From CAYHCE01 sp964355015 (GTDB taxonomy: Bacteria > Cyanobacteriota > Cyanobacteriia > PCC-6307 > Cyanobiaceae), in contig CAYHCE010000023.1 in assembly GCA_964355015.1 (NCBI GenBank), positions 1 through 45,502 of the forward strand: a stretch of DNA of 45,502 nt, in the 5' to 3' direction. Numbering within the stretch: position 1 is the first letter of the stretch; every line of letters starts with the position of its first letter. Positions 15,233 through 24,297 of the stretch are shown here, piece after piece. Made by a program: the position numbers and the translations under genes. The notes under the pieces were generated by a model. The model made no database searches. It was not told where the DNA came from and saw nothing but the letters and a program-made list of their open reading frames with translations.

Positions 15233-16927
15233 ATGAGCCCACGTTTCGAGCGCCGCCCCTCCAAGGGCTCGGGGTCGGGTGATCGCCCCTCCGGGGGAGC
15301 GCGGGGCGGCAAACCGGCCCGCTTCGGCGCCCCGCGCCCCGACTGGCGTGGAGCCGGCGCTGGCGAGCGGGAGGGCCGGCGCGAGGGACGCGAGGGACGT
15401 CCCGACGACCGCCGCGGTACCTACAAGCCGGAGGGCGCCAGGCGGGAGGGCTTCCAGCGGCCCCAGGGCGAGGGCCGCCCGGCCCGGGTGATCGGCGCCC
15501 GACCCACCGGTCGCCGCTTCGCGCCCGAAGGACGCCCCGGCGCAGGCGAGGAGCGCCGCTTCGACGATCGGGGCCCCACGGATCGCCGCCCGGAGCGGCG
15601 CCCCTCCGGCGGCAGGCCCTCCTTCGGTGCTGCGGCCGCAGGCCGGCCCTCCTTCGGCAAGCCCCGTTTCGGCAAGCCCTCGTTCGACAAGCCGCGCTTC
15701 GGGGCGGCGCGCCCCACCGCGCCCGGACGCAGCTTCAGCGAACGGGAGCCGTCCGTCGAACCCGCCGGCAGCTCGGAACGGTTCGGGGCCGAGCCCGCCG
15801 ACGACCTGATCTGGGGCCGCCATCCGGCCCAGGCCGCCCTGGAGGGCGACCGGCCGATCCACCGCATCTGGTGTACCCCCGAACTGCGCTTCGCACCCCG
15901 CTTCCTGCAGTTGCTGCGGGAAGCGAAGGCGGGCGGCGTGCTGGTGGAGGAGGTCACCTGGGCGAGGCTGGGCCAGCTCACCGGCGGTGCCGTGCACCAG
16001 GGAATCGTGCTGCAGGCCGCGGCGGCGGAAACCCTGGATCTGGAGAGCCTGATCGAGGGCTGCCGCGGCATCGGCGAGCCCCCACTGCTGATGGCGGTGG
16101 ACGGCCTCACCGACCCCCACAACCTGGGGGCGATCGTGCGCAGCGCCGAGGCCCTCGGCGCCCACGGCCTGGTGCTGCCCCAGCGACGCAGCGCCGGGCT
16201 GACGGGCTCGGTGGCCAAGGTGGCCGCCGGCGCGCTCGAACATCTGCCGGTGGCGAAGGTGGTCAACCTGAACCGCTCCCTGGAGCAGCTCAAGGAGGAG
16301 GGCTACCGCGTGGTGGGCCTGGCCGAGGAGGGCACGGTGAGCCTGATCGAAGCCGATCTCGACGGCCCTCTGGTGATCGTCACCGGCTCGGAGAGTCAGG
16401 GGCTCTCCATGCTCACCCGCAAGCATTGCGACCAGCTGATCCGCATCCCGCTGCGGGGCGCCACACCAAGCCTGAACGCCTCGGTGGCCACCGCCCTGCT
16501 GCTCTACGAGATCGCCCGGCGGGGCTGGATGAAGACGATCACCGGCACTTCCCCCGCCCCCCGCATCGTGCGACCCCAGGTGCCCACCACCGCGGCCCCC
16601 TCGGGCCCATCGGTCGTGGCCGAATCGCTGCGGGCGCCCGCAGCTCCTCTCCCGGAGGAGGCCGGGCCCGCCGCCGAGGAGCTCCTGGTTCCGCAAGCGG
16701 CAGCGGTGATCGTGGGTGAGGAACCACAGGCTGCGGCTTCCCCGGCCGAGGAGGAGCCCGCCGCCTTCACCTCGTCAGGCGACGAGCCCGACGCAGCGGC
16801 AGCCGAGCTGGCGGTGGAACTGGAGGCGGAGCTGGCCGTGGAGCTGGAGGTGGCACTGCCGGGGGCGCTGGAGCTTGGCTTCCTGCCCACGGCTCCCTCC
16901 TCCTTCCAGGGGGACATCCTGCTCTGA
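15233..16927 (+). CDS. rlmB: 23S rRNA 2'-O-ribose methyltransferase, TrmH/SpoU family, with long low-complexity tails
   Basis: A SpoU-class SAM-dependent methyltransferase, probably modifying G2251-equivalent of 23S rRNA. Residues ~1-189 are Arg/Gly/Pro-rich and disordered (repeats such as RPSFGKPRFGKPSF). The substrate-binding domain starts at DDLIWGRHPAQAAL (about 190). The knotted catalytic domain contains DPHNLGAIVRSAEALGA, VTGSESQGLS and RGATPSLNASVATALLL, ending near 433. A further ~131-residue Ala/Glu/Pro-rich acidic tail follows (pattern ELAVELEAELAVELEVAL). RlmB from E. coli is about 243 residues, so over half of this 564-residue protein is extension. It is cotranscribed with mrnC. 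Confidence 0.92.
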   Translation: MSPRFERRPSKGSGSGDRPSGGARGGKPARFGAPRPDWRGAGAGEREGRREGREGRPDDRRGTYKPEGARREGFQRPQGEGRPARVIGARPTGRRFAPEGRPGAGEERRFDDRGPTDRRPERRPSGGRPSFGAAAAGRPSFGKPRFGKPSFDKPRFGAARPTAPGRSFSEREPSVEPAGSSERFGAEPADDLIWGRHPAQAALEGDRPIHRIWCTPELRFAPRFLQLLREAKAGGVLVEEVTWARLGQLTGGAVHQGIVLQAAAAETLDLESLIEGCRGIGEPPLLMAVDGLTDPHNLGAIVRSAEALGAHGLVLPQRRSAGLTGSVAKVAAGALEHLPVAKVVNLNRSLEQLKEEGYRVVGLAEEGTVSLIEADLDGPLVIVTGSESQGLSMLTRKHCDQLIRIPLRGATPSLNASVATALLLYEIARRGWMKTITGTSPAPRIVRPQVPTTAAPSGPSVVAESLRAPAAPLPEEAGPAAEELLVPQAAAVIVGEEPQAAASPAEEEPAAFTSSGDEPDAAAAELAVELEAELAVELEVALPGALELGFLPTAPSSFQGDILL

Positions 16928-16988
16928 GGCCGGGCGCGGGCAGGGGGCCCCGACCGATCGGCACAATGGGGCGGTACGCCACGGCTCG

Positions 16989-17237
16989 ATGAACGCCCTG
17001 CTCCGGCTCCTGCGCAACCTGGCCAACGGTCTTGGGTTGGCCTGGTGGGCGCGTGTCGAAACCCATTCCCCCCACGTCGTCTACTGGTTCGGGCCCTTCC
17101 TGCGGCGCCACGAACTGGAAGCGGCCCTGCCCGTCTTCCTCGCCGACGTGCGGAGCGAAGCTCCGGGCTCCCTCGGGCACGAGCTGCTGCGCGTCCGTCG
17201 CGGCGAGCCGCTCACCGAGGACCTGGGGCCTGGCTGA
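16989..17237 (+). CDS. DUF1816 domain protein
   Basis: An 82-residue cyanobacterial protein of the DUF1816 family, recognised by LAWWARVETHSPHVVYWFGPFLRRHELEAALPVFLADV. Related domains occur in proteins linked to phycobilisome linkers, but a function is not established. The ATG at 16989 matches the family start; a longer frame upstream overlaps rlmB. gatA begins 30 bases downstream on the same strand. Confidence 0.85.
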   Translation: MNALLRLLRNLANGLGLAWWARVETHSPHVVYWFGPFLRRHELEAALPVFLADVRSEAPGSLGHELLRVRRGEPLTEDLGPG

Positions 17238-17266
17238 TAGCGTCGCTCCAGCACAGGCAGGGGCTG

Positions 17267-18727
17267 ATGGGGATCGCCGAGTGGCGTGAGCGACTGGAGC
17301 GCGGCGAGGTGTCGGCACGGGAGCTCACCGACCAGCATCTCGCCCGCATCGAGGCCGTCGACGGCACGGTCCATGCCTTCCTGGAGGTCACCGCGGCGCG
17401 GGCCCGGTCCGACGCGGACCGCATCGACGTGGCCCGCGCCGCCGGCGAGCCGCTGCCGCCCCTGGCCGGCATCCCCCTGGCGATCAAGGACAACCTCTGC
17501 ACCAAGGGGATCCGCACCACCTGCTCCAGCCGCATGCTGGAGAACTTCGTCCCCCCCTATGAATCCACCGTCACCGCGCGCCTCTGGCAGGCCGGCGGCG
17601 TGCTGATCGGCAAGACGAATCTCGACGAGTTCGCCATGGGCAGCTCCACCGAGACCTCGGCCTTCGGGCCCAGCCGCAATCCCTGGAACCCAGAGAGGGT
17701 GCCGGGCGGCAGTTCGGGCGGCAGCGCCGCCGCCGTGGCCGCCGGCGAATGCATCGCCGCTCTCGGCTCCGACACCGGCGGCTCGATCCGCCAGCCGGCC
17801 GCCTTCTGCGGCGTGGTGGGCCTCAAACCCACCTATGGCCGCGTCAGCCGCTGGGGCCTGGTGGCCTTCGCCAGCTCGCTCGATCAGGTGGGACCCTTCA
17901 GTTCCAGTGTGGCCGACGCGGCCGAGCTGCTGCAGGTGATCGCCGGCGAGGATCGCCGCGACGGCACCTGCCTCAGGGCCCCCGTGCCCGACTACCGAGC
18001 CGCCCTGAGCCAGCCGGTGAAGGGCCTGCGGGTGGGCCTGGTCAAGGAATGCTTCGAGGCCGAGGGCCTCGATCCGGAGGTGAAGGCCTCGGTGCTGGCG
18101 GCCGCCGATCAGCTGCAGGCTCTCGGCTGTGAGCTGTTGGACGTGAGCTGCCCCCGCTTCAACGACGGCATCGCCACCTATTACGTGATCGCCCCGTCGG
18201 AGGCCTCGGCCAACCTGGCCCGTTACGACGGCGTGAAATACGGGTATCGCTCCGAGCAGGCCGGCAGCCTGGCGGAGATGACGGCCCGCAGCCGCGCCGA
18301 GGGCTTCGGCGACGAGGTCCAGCGGCGCATCCTGATCGGCACCTACGCCCTCTCGGCCGGCTACGTGGACGCCTACTACAGGAAGGCCCAGCAGGTACGC
18401 ACCCTGATCCGCCGCGACTTCGATGCCGCCTTCGGCGCGGTCGACGTGCTGCTGACGCCCACCTCGCCCACCACCGCCTTCGGCTTCGGCGCCCACGCCG
18501 AGGATCCGCTGGCCATGTACCTGGCCGATCTGCTCACGATCCCGGCCAACATGGCCGGCCTGCCGGCGATCAGCCTGCCCTGCGGTTTCGACGGCCGGGG
18601 CCTGCCGATCGGCGTGCAGCTGATCACCGGCGTGCTGGAGGAACCGCGGCTGCTGCAGGTGGCCCATCACTACGAGCAGGCGGCCCGGGTGATGCAGAAG
18701 CGCCCCGCAGCGGCTCTGGTGCCCTGA
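17267..18727 (+). CDS. gatA: Glutamyl-tRNA(Gln) amidotransferase subunit A
   Basis: The glutaminase/amidase subunit of GatCAB, which converts Glu-tRNA(Gln) to Gln-tRNA(Gln). At 486 residues it has the usual family length from the ATG at 17267. The amidase Ser-cisSer-Lys triad is visible: Lys74 in PLAIKDNL, Ser149 in PGGSSGGSAAAV, and Ser173 in GSDTGGSIRQPAAFCG; the spacing (75 and 24 residues) equals that of characterised GatA enzymes. The longer open frame to 17045 overlaps the DUF1816 gene and is not used. Confidence 0.97.
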   Translation: MGIAEWRERLERGEVSARELTDQHLARIEAVDGTVHAFLEVTAARARSDADRIDVARAAGEPLPPLAGIPLAIKDNLCTKGIRTTCSSRMLENFVPPYESTVTARLWQAGGVLIGKTNLDEFAMGSSTETSAFGPSRNPWNPERVPGGSSGGSAAAVAAGECIAALGSDTGGSIRQPAAFCGVVGLKPTYGRVSRWGLVAFASSLDQVGPFSSSVADAAELLQVIAGEDRRDGTCLRAPVPDYRAALSQPVKGLRVGLVKECFEAEGLDPEVKASVLAAADQLQALGCELLDVSCPRFNDGIATYYVIAPSEASANLARYDGVKYGYRSEQAGSLAEMTARSRAEGFGDEVQRRILIGTYALSAGYVDAYYRKAQQVRTLIRRDFDAAFGAVDVLLTPTSPTTAFGFGAHAEDPLAMYLADLLTIPANMAGLPAISLPCGFDGRGLPIGVQLITGVLEEPRLLQVAHHYEQAARVMQKRPAAALVP

Positions 18728-18806
18728 ACCGATCCGGATCGGGCCACCACATCTGGTGTGCCGGTAACCTGAGCCCACCCCGTGGTGGCGTCAGGCGCCC
18801 AAGCCC

Positions 18807-21800
18807 TTGGTCTTCGTCCCCCTTCACAACCACAGCGACTACAGCCTGCTGGACGGAGCCAGCCAGCTGCCGGCGATGGTGGAGCGGGCCGTGGAGCTGG
18901 GCATGCCCGCCCTGGCGCTCACCGATCACGGCGTCATGTATGGCGCCATCGAGCTGCTCAAGCTCGCCGCGAAGGCCGGCATCAAGCCGATCATCGGCAA
19001 CGAGATGTACGTGATCAACGGCTCGATCGACGATCCGCAGCCGAAGAAGGAGCGCCGCTACCACCTGGTGGTGCTGGCAAGGAACGCCACCGGCTACCGC
19101 AACCTGGTGAAGCTCACCAGCATCAGCCATCTGCGCGGGATGCGCGGTCGCGGCATCTTCGCCCGGGCCTGCATCGACAAGGAGCTTCTGAAGCAGCACA
19201 GCGAAGGGCTGATCGTGGCCACCGCCTGCCTGGGCGGCGAGATCCCCCAGGCGATCCTGCGCGGCCGGCCCGACGTGGCCCGCGACGTGGCCCGCTGGTA
19301 TCAGGAGGTGTTCGCAGACGACTTTCACCTGGAGATCCAGGACCACGGCTCGCCTGAAGACCGCATCGTCAACGTGGAGATCGTGCGGCTCGCCCGCGAG
19401 CTGGGCATCACGCTGATCGCCACCAACGACGCCCACTATCTCAGCAGCGCCGATGTGGAAGCCCACGACGCCCTGCTCTGCGTGCTCACCGGCAAGCTCG
19501 TCAGCGACGAGAAGCGGCTGCGCTACACCGGCACCGAATACATCAAGAGCGAGGCGGAGATGGGCCGCCTGTTCGCCGATCACCTGGAGCCGGAGGTGGT
19601 CCGCGAAGCGATCGCCAACACGGCGAAGGTGGCGGACAGGGTGGAGGCGTACGACATCCTCGGCCGCTACCAGATGCCGCGCTTCCCGATTCCCGAGGGC
19701 CACTCGGCGGTGAGCTACCTCACCGAGGTGGCCGAGCAGGGTCTGCGCGGCCGACTGCAACTCTCCAGCACCGACCCGATCGATCCCACCTACGGCGAGC
19801 GGCTCCACTTCGAGCTGCAGGTGATGGAGCAGATGGGCTTCCCCACCTACTTCCTGGTGGTGTGGGACTACATCCGCTTCGCCCGCGAGAACGGCATCCC
19901 GGTGGGGCCTGGGCGGGGCTCGGCCGCCGGCTCGCTGGTGGCCTACGCCCTGGGCATCACCGCCATCGACCCGGTGCGGAACGGCCTGCTGTTCGAACGC
20001 TTCCTCAACCCGGAGCGCCTGTCGATGCCGGACATCGACACCGACTTCTGCATCGACCGTCGCGGTGAGGTGATCGAGTACGTCACCCGGCGCTACGGCG
20101 AGGACAAGGTCGCCCAGATCATCACCTTCAACCGCATGACCTCCAAGGCTGTGCTGAAGGACGTGGCCCGCGTGCTCGACATTCCCTACGGCGACGCCGA
20201 CCGGCTGGCCAAGCTGATCCCGGTCGTGCGGGGCAAGCCAGCCAAGCTGGCCCAGATGATCGGGCCCGACTCCCCGGCGCCGGAGTTCCGCGAGAAGTAC
20301 GAGAAGGATCCCGACGTGCGTCGCTGGGTGGACATGGCCCGACGCATCGAGGGCACCAACAAGACCTTCGGCGTGCATGCCGCCGGCGTGGTGATCGCCG
20401 CCGAACCGCTCGATCAGCTGGTGCCGCTGCAGCGCAACAACGACGGCCAGGTGATCACCCAGTACTTCATGGAGGACGTGGAGTCGATGGGGCTGCTGAA
20501 GATGGACTTCCTCGGCCTCAAGAACCTCACGATGATCGACAAGACCGTCGATCTGGTCGAGCAGAACACGGGCGTGCGGGTGGATCCCGATTGCCTGCCC
20601 CAAGGCGATGCCGCCACCTATGCCCTGCTCGGCCGCGGCGATCTGGAGGGCATCTTCCAGCTGGAATCCAGCGGCATGCGTCAGATCGTGCGCGATCTCA
20701 AACCCTCTTCGCTGGAGGACATCTCCTCGATCCTGGCCCTCTACCGGCCGGGCCCGCTCGATGCCGGTCTGATCCCCAAGTTCATCAACCGCAAGCACGG
20801 CCGTGAGGCGATCGAGTTCGCCTGCGCTCCGCTCGAGCCGATCCTGAAGGAAACCTACGGGATCATGGTGTATCAGGAACAGATCATGCGGATCGCACAG
20901 GATCTGGCCGGCTATTCGCTCGGCGAGGCCGATCTGCTGCGGCGGGCGATGGGCAAGAAGAAGGTGTCAGAGATGCAGGAGCACCAGAGCCTGTTCGTGC
21001 GCGGTGCCACCGAGCGGGGCATCGATCCGAAGGTGGCCGAGGGGCTGTTCGAGCAGATGGTGCTGTTCGCCGAATACTGCTTCAACAAAAGCCATTCCAC
21101 TGCCTATGGCGCAGTGACGTACCAGACGGCCTACCTCAAGGCCCACTACCCGGTGGCCTACATGGCCGCCCTGCTGACGGTGAACGCCGGCAGCACCGAC
21201 AAGGTGCAGCGCTACATCGCCAACTGCCAGGCGATGGCGATCGAGGTGATGCCGCCGGACGTCAACGCCTCCGGCATCGACTTCACCCCTACCGGCGATC
21301 GCATCCTGTTCGGCCTCTCGGCGGTGCGGAACCTCGGCGACGGGGCGATCCGCCAGCTGCTGGAGGCCCGGACCGCGGACGGCCCCTTCGCCTCGCTCGC
21401 CGATCTCTGCGACCGGATCCCGGGCCACCTGATGAACCGCCGGGCGCTGGAATCGCTGATCCACTCCGGCGCGCTCGATGCGCTCGATCCAGCGGCCAAC
21501 CGGGCCCAGCTGATGGCCGACCTGGACCTGGTGCTCGACTGGGCCAGCTCCCGGGCGAAGGACCGGGCCAGCGGCCAGGGCAACCTGTTCGACCTGTTCG
21601 GCGCCACAGGCCCCGAGGCCGCCGGGGCGGGCCGGGGAGATCTCTCCACCGCCCCCAAGGCGGCCCCGGTGGCCGACTATGCCCCCAAGGAGAAGCTGCG
21701 GCTCGAAAAGGAGCTGGTGGGTTTCTACCTCTCCGATCACCCGCTGCGGCAGCTGGCGCGGCCGATCCGGCTGCTCTCGCCGATTGGCCTGGCCAGCCTG

Positions 21801-22334
21801 GAGGAGCAGGCCGACAAAGCCCGGATCAGCGTGGTGGCGATGGTGCCGGAGCTGCGCCAGGTGACCACCCGCAAGGGGGACCGCATGGCGGTGCTGCAGG
21901 TGGAGGACCTCACCGGCAGCGCCGAGGCGGTGGTGTTCCCGAAGACCTACGCCCGCCTGAGCGATCACCTGGTGGTGGATGCACGCCTGCTGATCTGGGC
22001 GTCGGTGGACCGGCGTGACGACCGGGTGCAGCTGATCGTGGACGATTGCCGCGCCATCGACGACCTGGAGGTGCTGATGGTGGAGCTGCTGGCCGAACAG
22101 GCCAGCGACATCGCCGTGCAGCACCGGTTGCGCGAGTGCCTGACACGGCACCGGCCGGAGCAGGAAGAGACCGGCGTGCGGGTACCGGTGGTGGCGATGG
22201 TGCGCCAGCAGAGCGAGGCCCGCTACGTGCGGCTGGGCCACCAGTTCTGCGTACGCGATGGCGCCGCCGCCGTGAGCACCCTCACCGAGGCGGCCTTCAA
22301 GGCCCGGCTGCGCTCGGCGCTGCCGGCTGCGTAG
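18807..22334 (+). CDS. dnaE: DNA polymerase III alpha subunit (uninterrupted)
   Basis: The replicative polymerase catalytic subunit, 1175 residues. The PHP domain starts immediately (VFVPLHNHSDYSLLDGASQ). The polymerase core has GPGRGSAAGSLVAYALGIT and the catalytic PDIDTDFC. A C-terminal OB-fold (ISVVAMVPELRQVTTRKGD) and a tail domain follow. The start is TTG at 18807: the frame has a stop at 18765 and no ATG, GTG or other TTG between. The site that is split by the DnaE intein in many cyanobacteria (Y-C of FAEYCFNKSHSTAYG, residues 757/758) is continuous here, so this is a normal single-polypeptide enzyme. The gene is preceded by a palindrome CCGATCCGGATCGG just after gatA. Confidence 0.98.
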   Translation: MVFVPLHNHSDYSLLDGASQLPAMVERAVELGMPALALTDHGVMYGAIELLKLAAKAGIKPIIGNEMYVINGSIDDPQPKKERRYHLVVLARNATGYRNLVKLTSISHLRGMRGRGIFARACIDKELLKQHSEGLIVATACLGGEIPQAILRGRPDVARDVARWYQEVFADDFHLEIQDHGSPEDRIVNVEIVRLARELGITLIATNDAHYLSSADVEAHDALLCVLTGKLVSDEKRLRYTGTEYIKSEAEMGRLFADHLEPEVVREAIANTAKVADRVEAYDILGRYQMPRFPIPEGHSAVSYLTEVAEQGLRGRLQLSSTDPIDPTYGERLHFELQVMEQMGFPTYFLVVWDYIRFARENGIPVGPGRGSAAGSLVAYALGITAIDPVRNGLLFERFLNPERLSMPDIDTDFCIDRRGEVIEYVTRRYGEDKVAQIITFNRMTSKAVLKDVARVLDIPYGDADRLAKLIPVVRGKPAKLAQMIGPDSPAPEFREKYEKDPDVRRWVDMARRIEGTNKTFGVHAAGVVIAAEPLDQLVPLQRNNDGQVITQYFMEDVESMGLLKMDFLGLKNLTMIDKTVDLVEQNTGVRVDPDCLPQGDAATYALLGRGDLEGIFQLESSGMRQIVRDLKPSSLEDISSILALYRPGPLDAGLIPKFINRKHGREAIEFACAPLEPILKETYGIMVYQEQIMRIAQDLAGYSLGEADLLRRAMGKKKVSEMQEHQSLFVRGATERGIDPKVAEGLFEQMVLFAEYCFNKSHSTAYGAVTYQTAYLKAHYPVAYMAALLTVNAGSTDKVQRYIANCQAMAIEVMPPDVNASGIDFTPTGDRILFGLSAVRNLGDGAIRQLLEARTADGPFASLADLCDRIPGHLMNRRALESLIHSGALDALDPAANRAQLMADLDLVLDWASSRAKDRASGQGNLFDLFGATGPEAAGAGRGDLSTAPKAAPVADYAPKEKLRLEKELVGFYLSDHPLRQLARPIRLLSPIGLASLEEQADKARISVVAMVPELRQVTTRKGDRMAVLQVEDLTGSAEAVVFPKTYARLSDHLVVDARLLIWASVDRRDDRVQLIVDDCRAIDDLEVLMVELLAEQASDIAVQHRLRECLTRHRPEQEETGVRVPVVAMVRQQSEARYVRLGHQFCVRDGAAAVSTLTEAAFKARLRSALPAA

Positions 22335-22368
22335 CGGCAGGCCGCAGCTCAGCCAGGCTGCTTCCGGC

Positions 22369-22791
22369 TCAGCCGGTGGTGTCGCCGCCCTGGCGCATGG
22401 CCCGGATCGAGCCGCGTACCCGGCCGATGTTGACGCCGATCTGCTCGAATCCCAGCAGGCTGCCGGGCTGCGTTTCCCAGCTGGCCGAGAGCACCCCATA
22501 GCTCAGGCCCAGCACCCCGAGCAGGAACAGGGCGCCGGAGCTGGCCAGGGTGACGACCGGGGCGATGTCCAGCACACCGCGGCTCACCAGCAGGTAGCTG
22601 CCCACGAATACGCCCATGCCCAGCAGGGAGGGAACACCGGTGGCCACGGCGACCCGGCGGGCCATGCGGTTGGCCACCGCAGGCGGAATCACCTGGGAAC
22701 CCCTGGACTGCTGACCACGGGGCCTGCCCTTGGTCCTGCCGCCGGCGGGACGCTCCGGTTCGAACGGCAGGGGCTTGCGCTTGGCCGCCAT
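22369..22791 (-). CDS. PAM68-like photosystem II assembly protein
   Basis: A 140-residue PAM68-family membrane protein; PAM68 helps early photosystem II assembly (CP43/CP47 insertion) in plastids and cyanobacteria. The N-terminal ~40 residues are soluble and basic (RPAGGRTKGRPRGQQSR), followed by the characteristic IPPAVANRMARRVA, two transmembrane helices (GVPSLLGMGVFVGSYLLV and VVTLASSGALFLLGVLGLSYG) and the conserved SASWETQPGSLLGFEQIGVN segment. The ATG at 22791 lies 11 bases after the rpsO stop codon, so it is cotranscribed with rpsO. It converges on dnaE. Confidence 0.92.
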   Translation of the reverse strand: MAAKRKPLPFEPERPAGGRTKGRPRGQQSRGSQVIPPAVANRMARRVAVATGVPSLLGMGVFVGSYLLVSRGVLDIAPVVTLASSGALFLLGVLGLSYGVLSASWETQPGSLLGFEQIGVNIGRVRGSIRAMRQGGDTTG

Positions 22792-22802
22792 GGCAGTTCC
22801 GC

Positions 22803-23072
22803 TCAGCCCCGGATACCGAGTCGGGCGATCAGCTTGGCGTAACGCTCCTCGCTCAGGCCGCGCAGGTAACCCAGCAGCCGCTTGCGGCGGCCGATCATCT
22901 TGAGCAGCCCCTGGCGGGAGGAGAAGTCGTGCTTGTTCTGCTGCAGATGACCGGTGAGCTGGGAGATCCGCTCGCTCAGCATCGCCACCTGAACCTCGAC
23001 CGAACCGGTATCGGTGCCGTGGGTCTGATGGGTGTTGATCAGTTCCTGCTTCTTGGTGGTGTCGAGCGGCAT
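22803..23072 (-). CDS. rpsO: 30S ribosomal protein S15
   Basis: An 89-residue S15 protein that binds the central domain of 16S rRNA. The full family pattern is present: TGSVEVQVAMLSERISQLTGHL, KHDFSSRQGLLKMIGRRKRLLGYL, and the C-terminal RYAKLIARLGIRG. The ATG at 23072 gives the usual length. It lies 60 bases downstream of ruvA and 11 bases upstream of the PAM68-like gene. Confidence 0.98.
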   Translation of the reverse strand: MPLDTTKKQELINTHQTHGTDTGSVEVQVAMLSERISQLTGHLQQNKHDFSSRQGLLKMIGRRKRLLGYLRGLSEERYAKLIARLGIRG

Positions 23073-23132
23073 GCCGGCGTCGGGCCCTGACGGTGCAAAC
23101 AGACAACTTACCGCCTCGGGGTGCCCCTCACC

Positions 23133-23804
23133 TCAGGCCACCTCGCGCGACAGCCAGCGCAGGCTTTCCCGCAGCCAGGCGTCGGGCCCGAGGGCCGGCT
23201 CCAGACCCTGCCGGCCCAGCGCCCGCAAGGCGCGGCTGATCTCCAGAGGCTCGTAGCCCAGGGCCGCCAGCGTGAGCTGCACTTCGTCGCGGGTGGACGG
23301 CTCCGGCCCGGGATCCCCCTCGCCGCCAGGGCCGCTCCCGCTCCGGTCGTCGTCGTCAGGGTCGAGGGCTGCGGCCGCGGCACCGAGGGCCTCCGCCAGC
23401 TTGCCGCGCAGCTCCACCGCCAGGCGTTCAGCCGTGCGCTTGCCCACACCCGGCGCCTGAGTGAGCCGGCGCAGATCGGCCTGCACGATCGCCCGCACCA
23501 GCTCCTCGGTGGGCATGGCCCCCAGCAGGGCAAGTGCCAGCTGGGGGCCCACCCCGCTGACCGCCACCAGCAGACGGAACAGGTCGCGCTCATGGCGGGC
23601 GCCGAAACCGAACAGTGTCCAGCTGTCCTCCCGGATCGCCTGGTGGGTGTAGAGACTGAGCGGACTGCCCGCCGGCGGCAGCACCTCCCAGTGGCGGCGG
23701 GTGAGCTGCACCTCGTAGCCCACTCCCTGGCAGGCGAGAAGGAGGCCGCAGCGAGTGCCCTGCTGCCAAGGCTCAGCCACGTGGCCCTGCAGCCAGCCGA
23801 TCAT
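23133..23804 (-). CDS. ruvA: Holliday junction branch-migration protein RuvA
   Basis: The DNA-binding subunit of the RuvAB branch-migration motor. The 223-residue sequence starts MIGWLQGHV with the N-terminal OB-fold, then helix-hairpin-helix motifs (LVAVSGVGPQLALALL and LTQAPGVGKRTAERLAVEL), an acidic linker (DPDDDDRSGSGPGGEGDPG) and the C-terminal RuvB-contacting domain (DEVQLTLAALGYEPLEISRAL). The ATG at 23804 matches the family start; an open frame upstream overlaps the divergent lipoprotein gene. It is the first gene of a ruvA-rpsO-PAM68 cluster, with 22 bases between the divergent starts. Confidence 0.96.
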   Translation of the reverse strand: MIGWLQGHVAEPWQQGTRCGLLLACQGVGYEVQLTRRHWEVLPPAGSPLSLYTHQAIREDSWTLFGFGARHERDLFRLLVAVSGVGPQLALALLGAMPTEELVRAIVQADLRRLTQAPGVGKRTAERLAVELRGKLAEALGAAAAALDPDDDDRSGSGPGGEGDPGPEPSTRDEVQLTLAALGYEPLEISRALRALGRQGLEPALGPDAWLRESLRWLSREVA

Positions 23805-23826
23805 GGAGACCCTGCCAATACGACCC

Positions 23827-24297
23827 ATGGTGCCCGGTCTGCCCATCCCCGCCAGCCGGTTGCTGGCCACCGTTCTCTCCGCCCTGCTCATGCTCGCCCC
23901 GCTGATGCTCGGCGGCTGCCAGGCCGCCGGCCAGCCGCCCCGCGCCGTGCTGCTGCAGGCTCTGGGGCTGCAGATCGAACTGACGCAGCGCGCGATCGCC
24001 GACGCCCTGGCCCTGGAAGCGGCCGGCGGCCGCCCCGAGGTGAGCCGGGTGAGGGTGGAGCGGCAGCAGGGGGTGCGCATCGGCGACGGCAAGGGCCTGC
24101 ACCTCACCGGCCAGTTCGACTGGCGCCTGGCGAACGATCCCTACCGGGTGGACAGCCCCTTCGAGCTCTATCTGCTGCGCGGCGAACGGGGCGAGAGCTG
24201 GCGGCTGGCGCGCCCGATCGGACCGGCCGCGTCGGACCCGCTCAGCCAGGAGTGGCTGGTCGATCCCCTGCCGCTGAAGGGCGAGCGTTCAGGCTGA
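23827..24297 (+). CDS. Putative lipoprotein
   Basis: A 156-residue protein with a lipoprotein signal peptide: hydrophobic core LLATVLSALLMLAPLML and lipobox LGGC, with the cysteine at about residue 29. The mature part (LQALGLQIELTQRAIADALALEAAGG ... GLHLTGQFDWRLANDPYRVDSPFELYLLRGERGESWRLARP) looks like a conserved cyanobacterial extracytoplasmic protein without a named domain. The ATG at 23827 gives a textbook signal peptide. Its 3' end overlaps the end of the convergent EamA transporter gene by about 56 bases. Confidence 0.75.
   Translation: MVPGLPIPASRLLATVLSALLMLAPLMLGGCQAAGQPPRAVLLQALGLQIELTQRAIADALALEAAGGRPEVSRVRVERQQGVRIGDGKGLHLTGQFDWRLANDPYRVDSPFELYLLRGERGESWRLARPIGPAASDPLSQEWLVDPLPLKGERSG

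Noticed and set aside
11985..16696. Several long minus-strand frames antisense to trpD, carA, mrnC and rlmB
   Set aside because: All are shadows with biased Arg/Ala/Gln composition; the forward genes have catalytic motifs.
18624..20798. A 724-codon minus-strand frame antisense to dnaE
   Set aside because: Shadow of dnaE with no recognisable domain.
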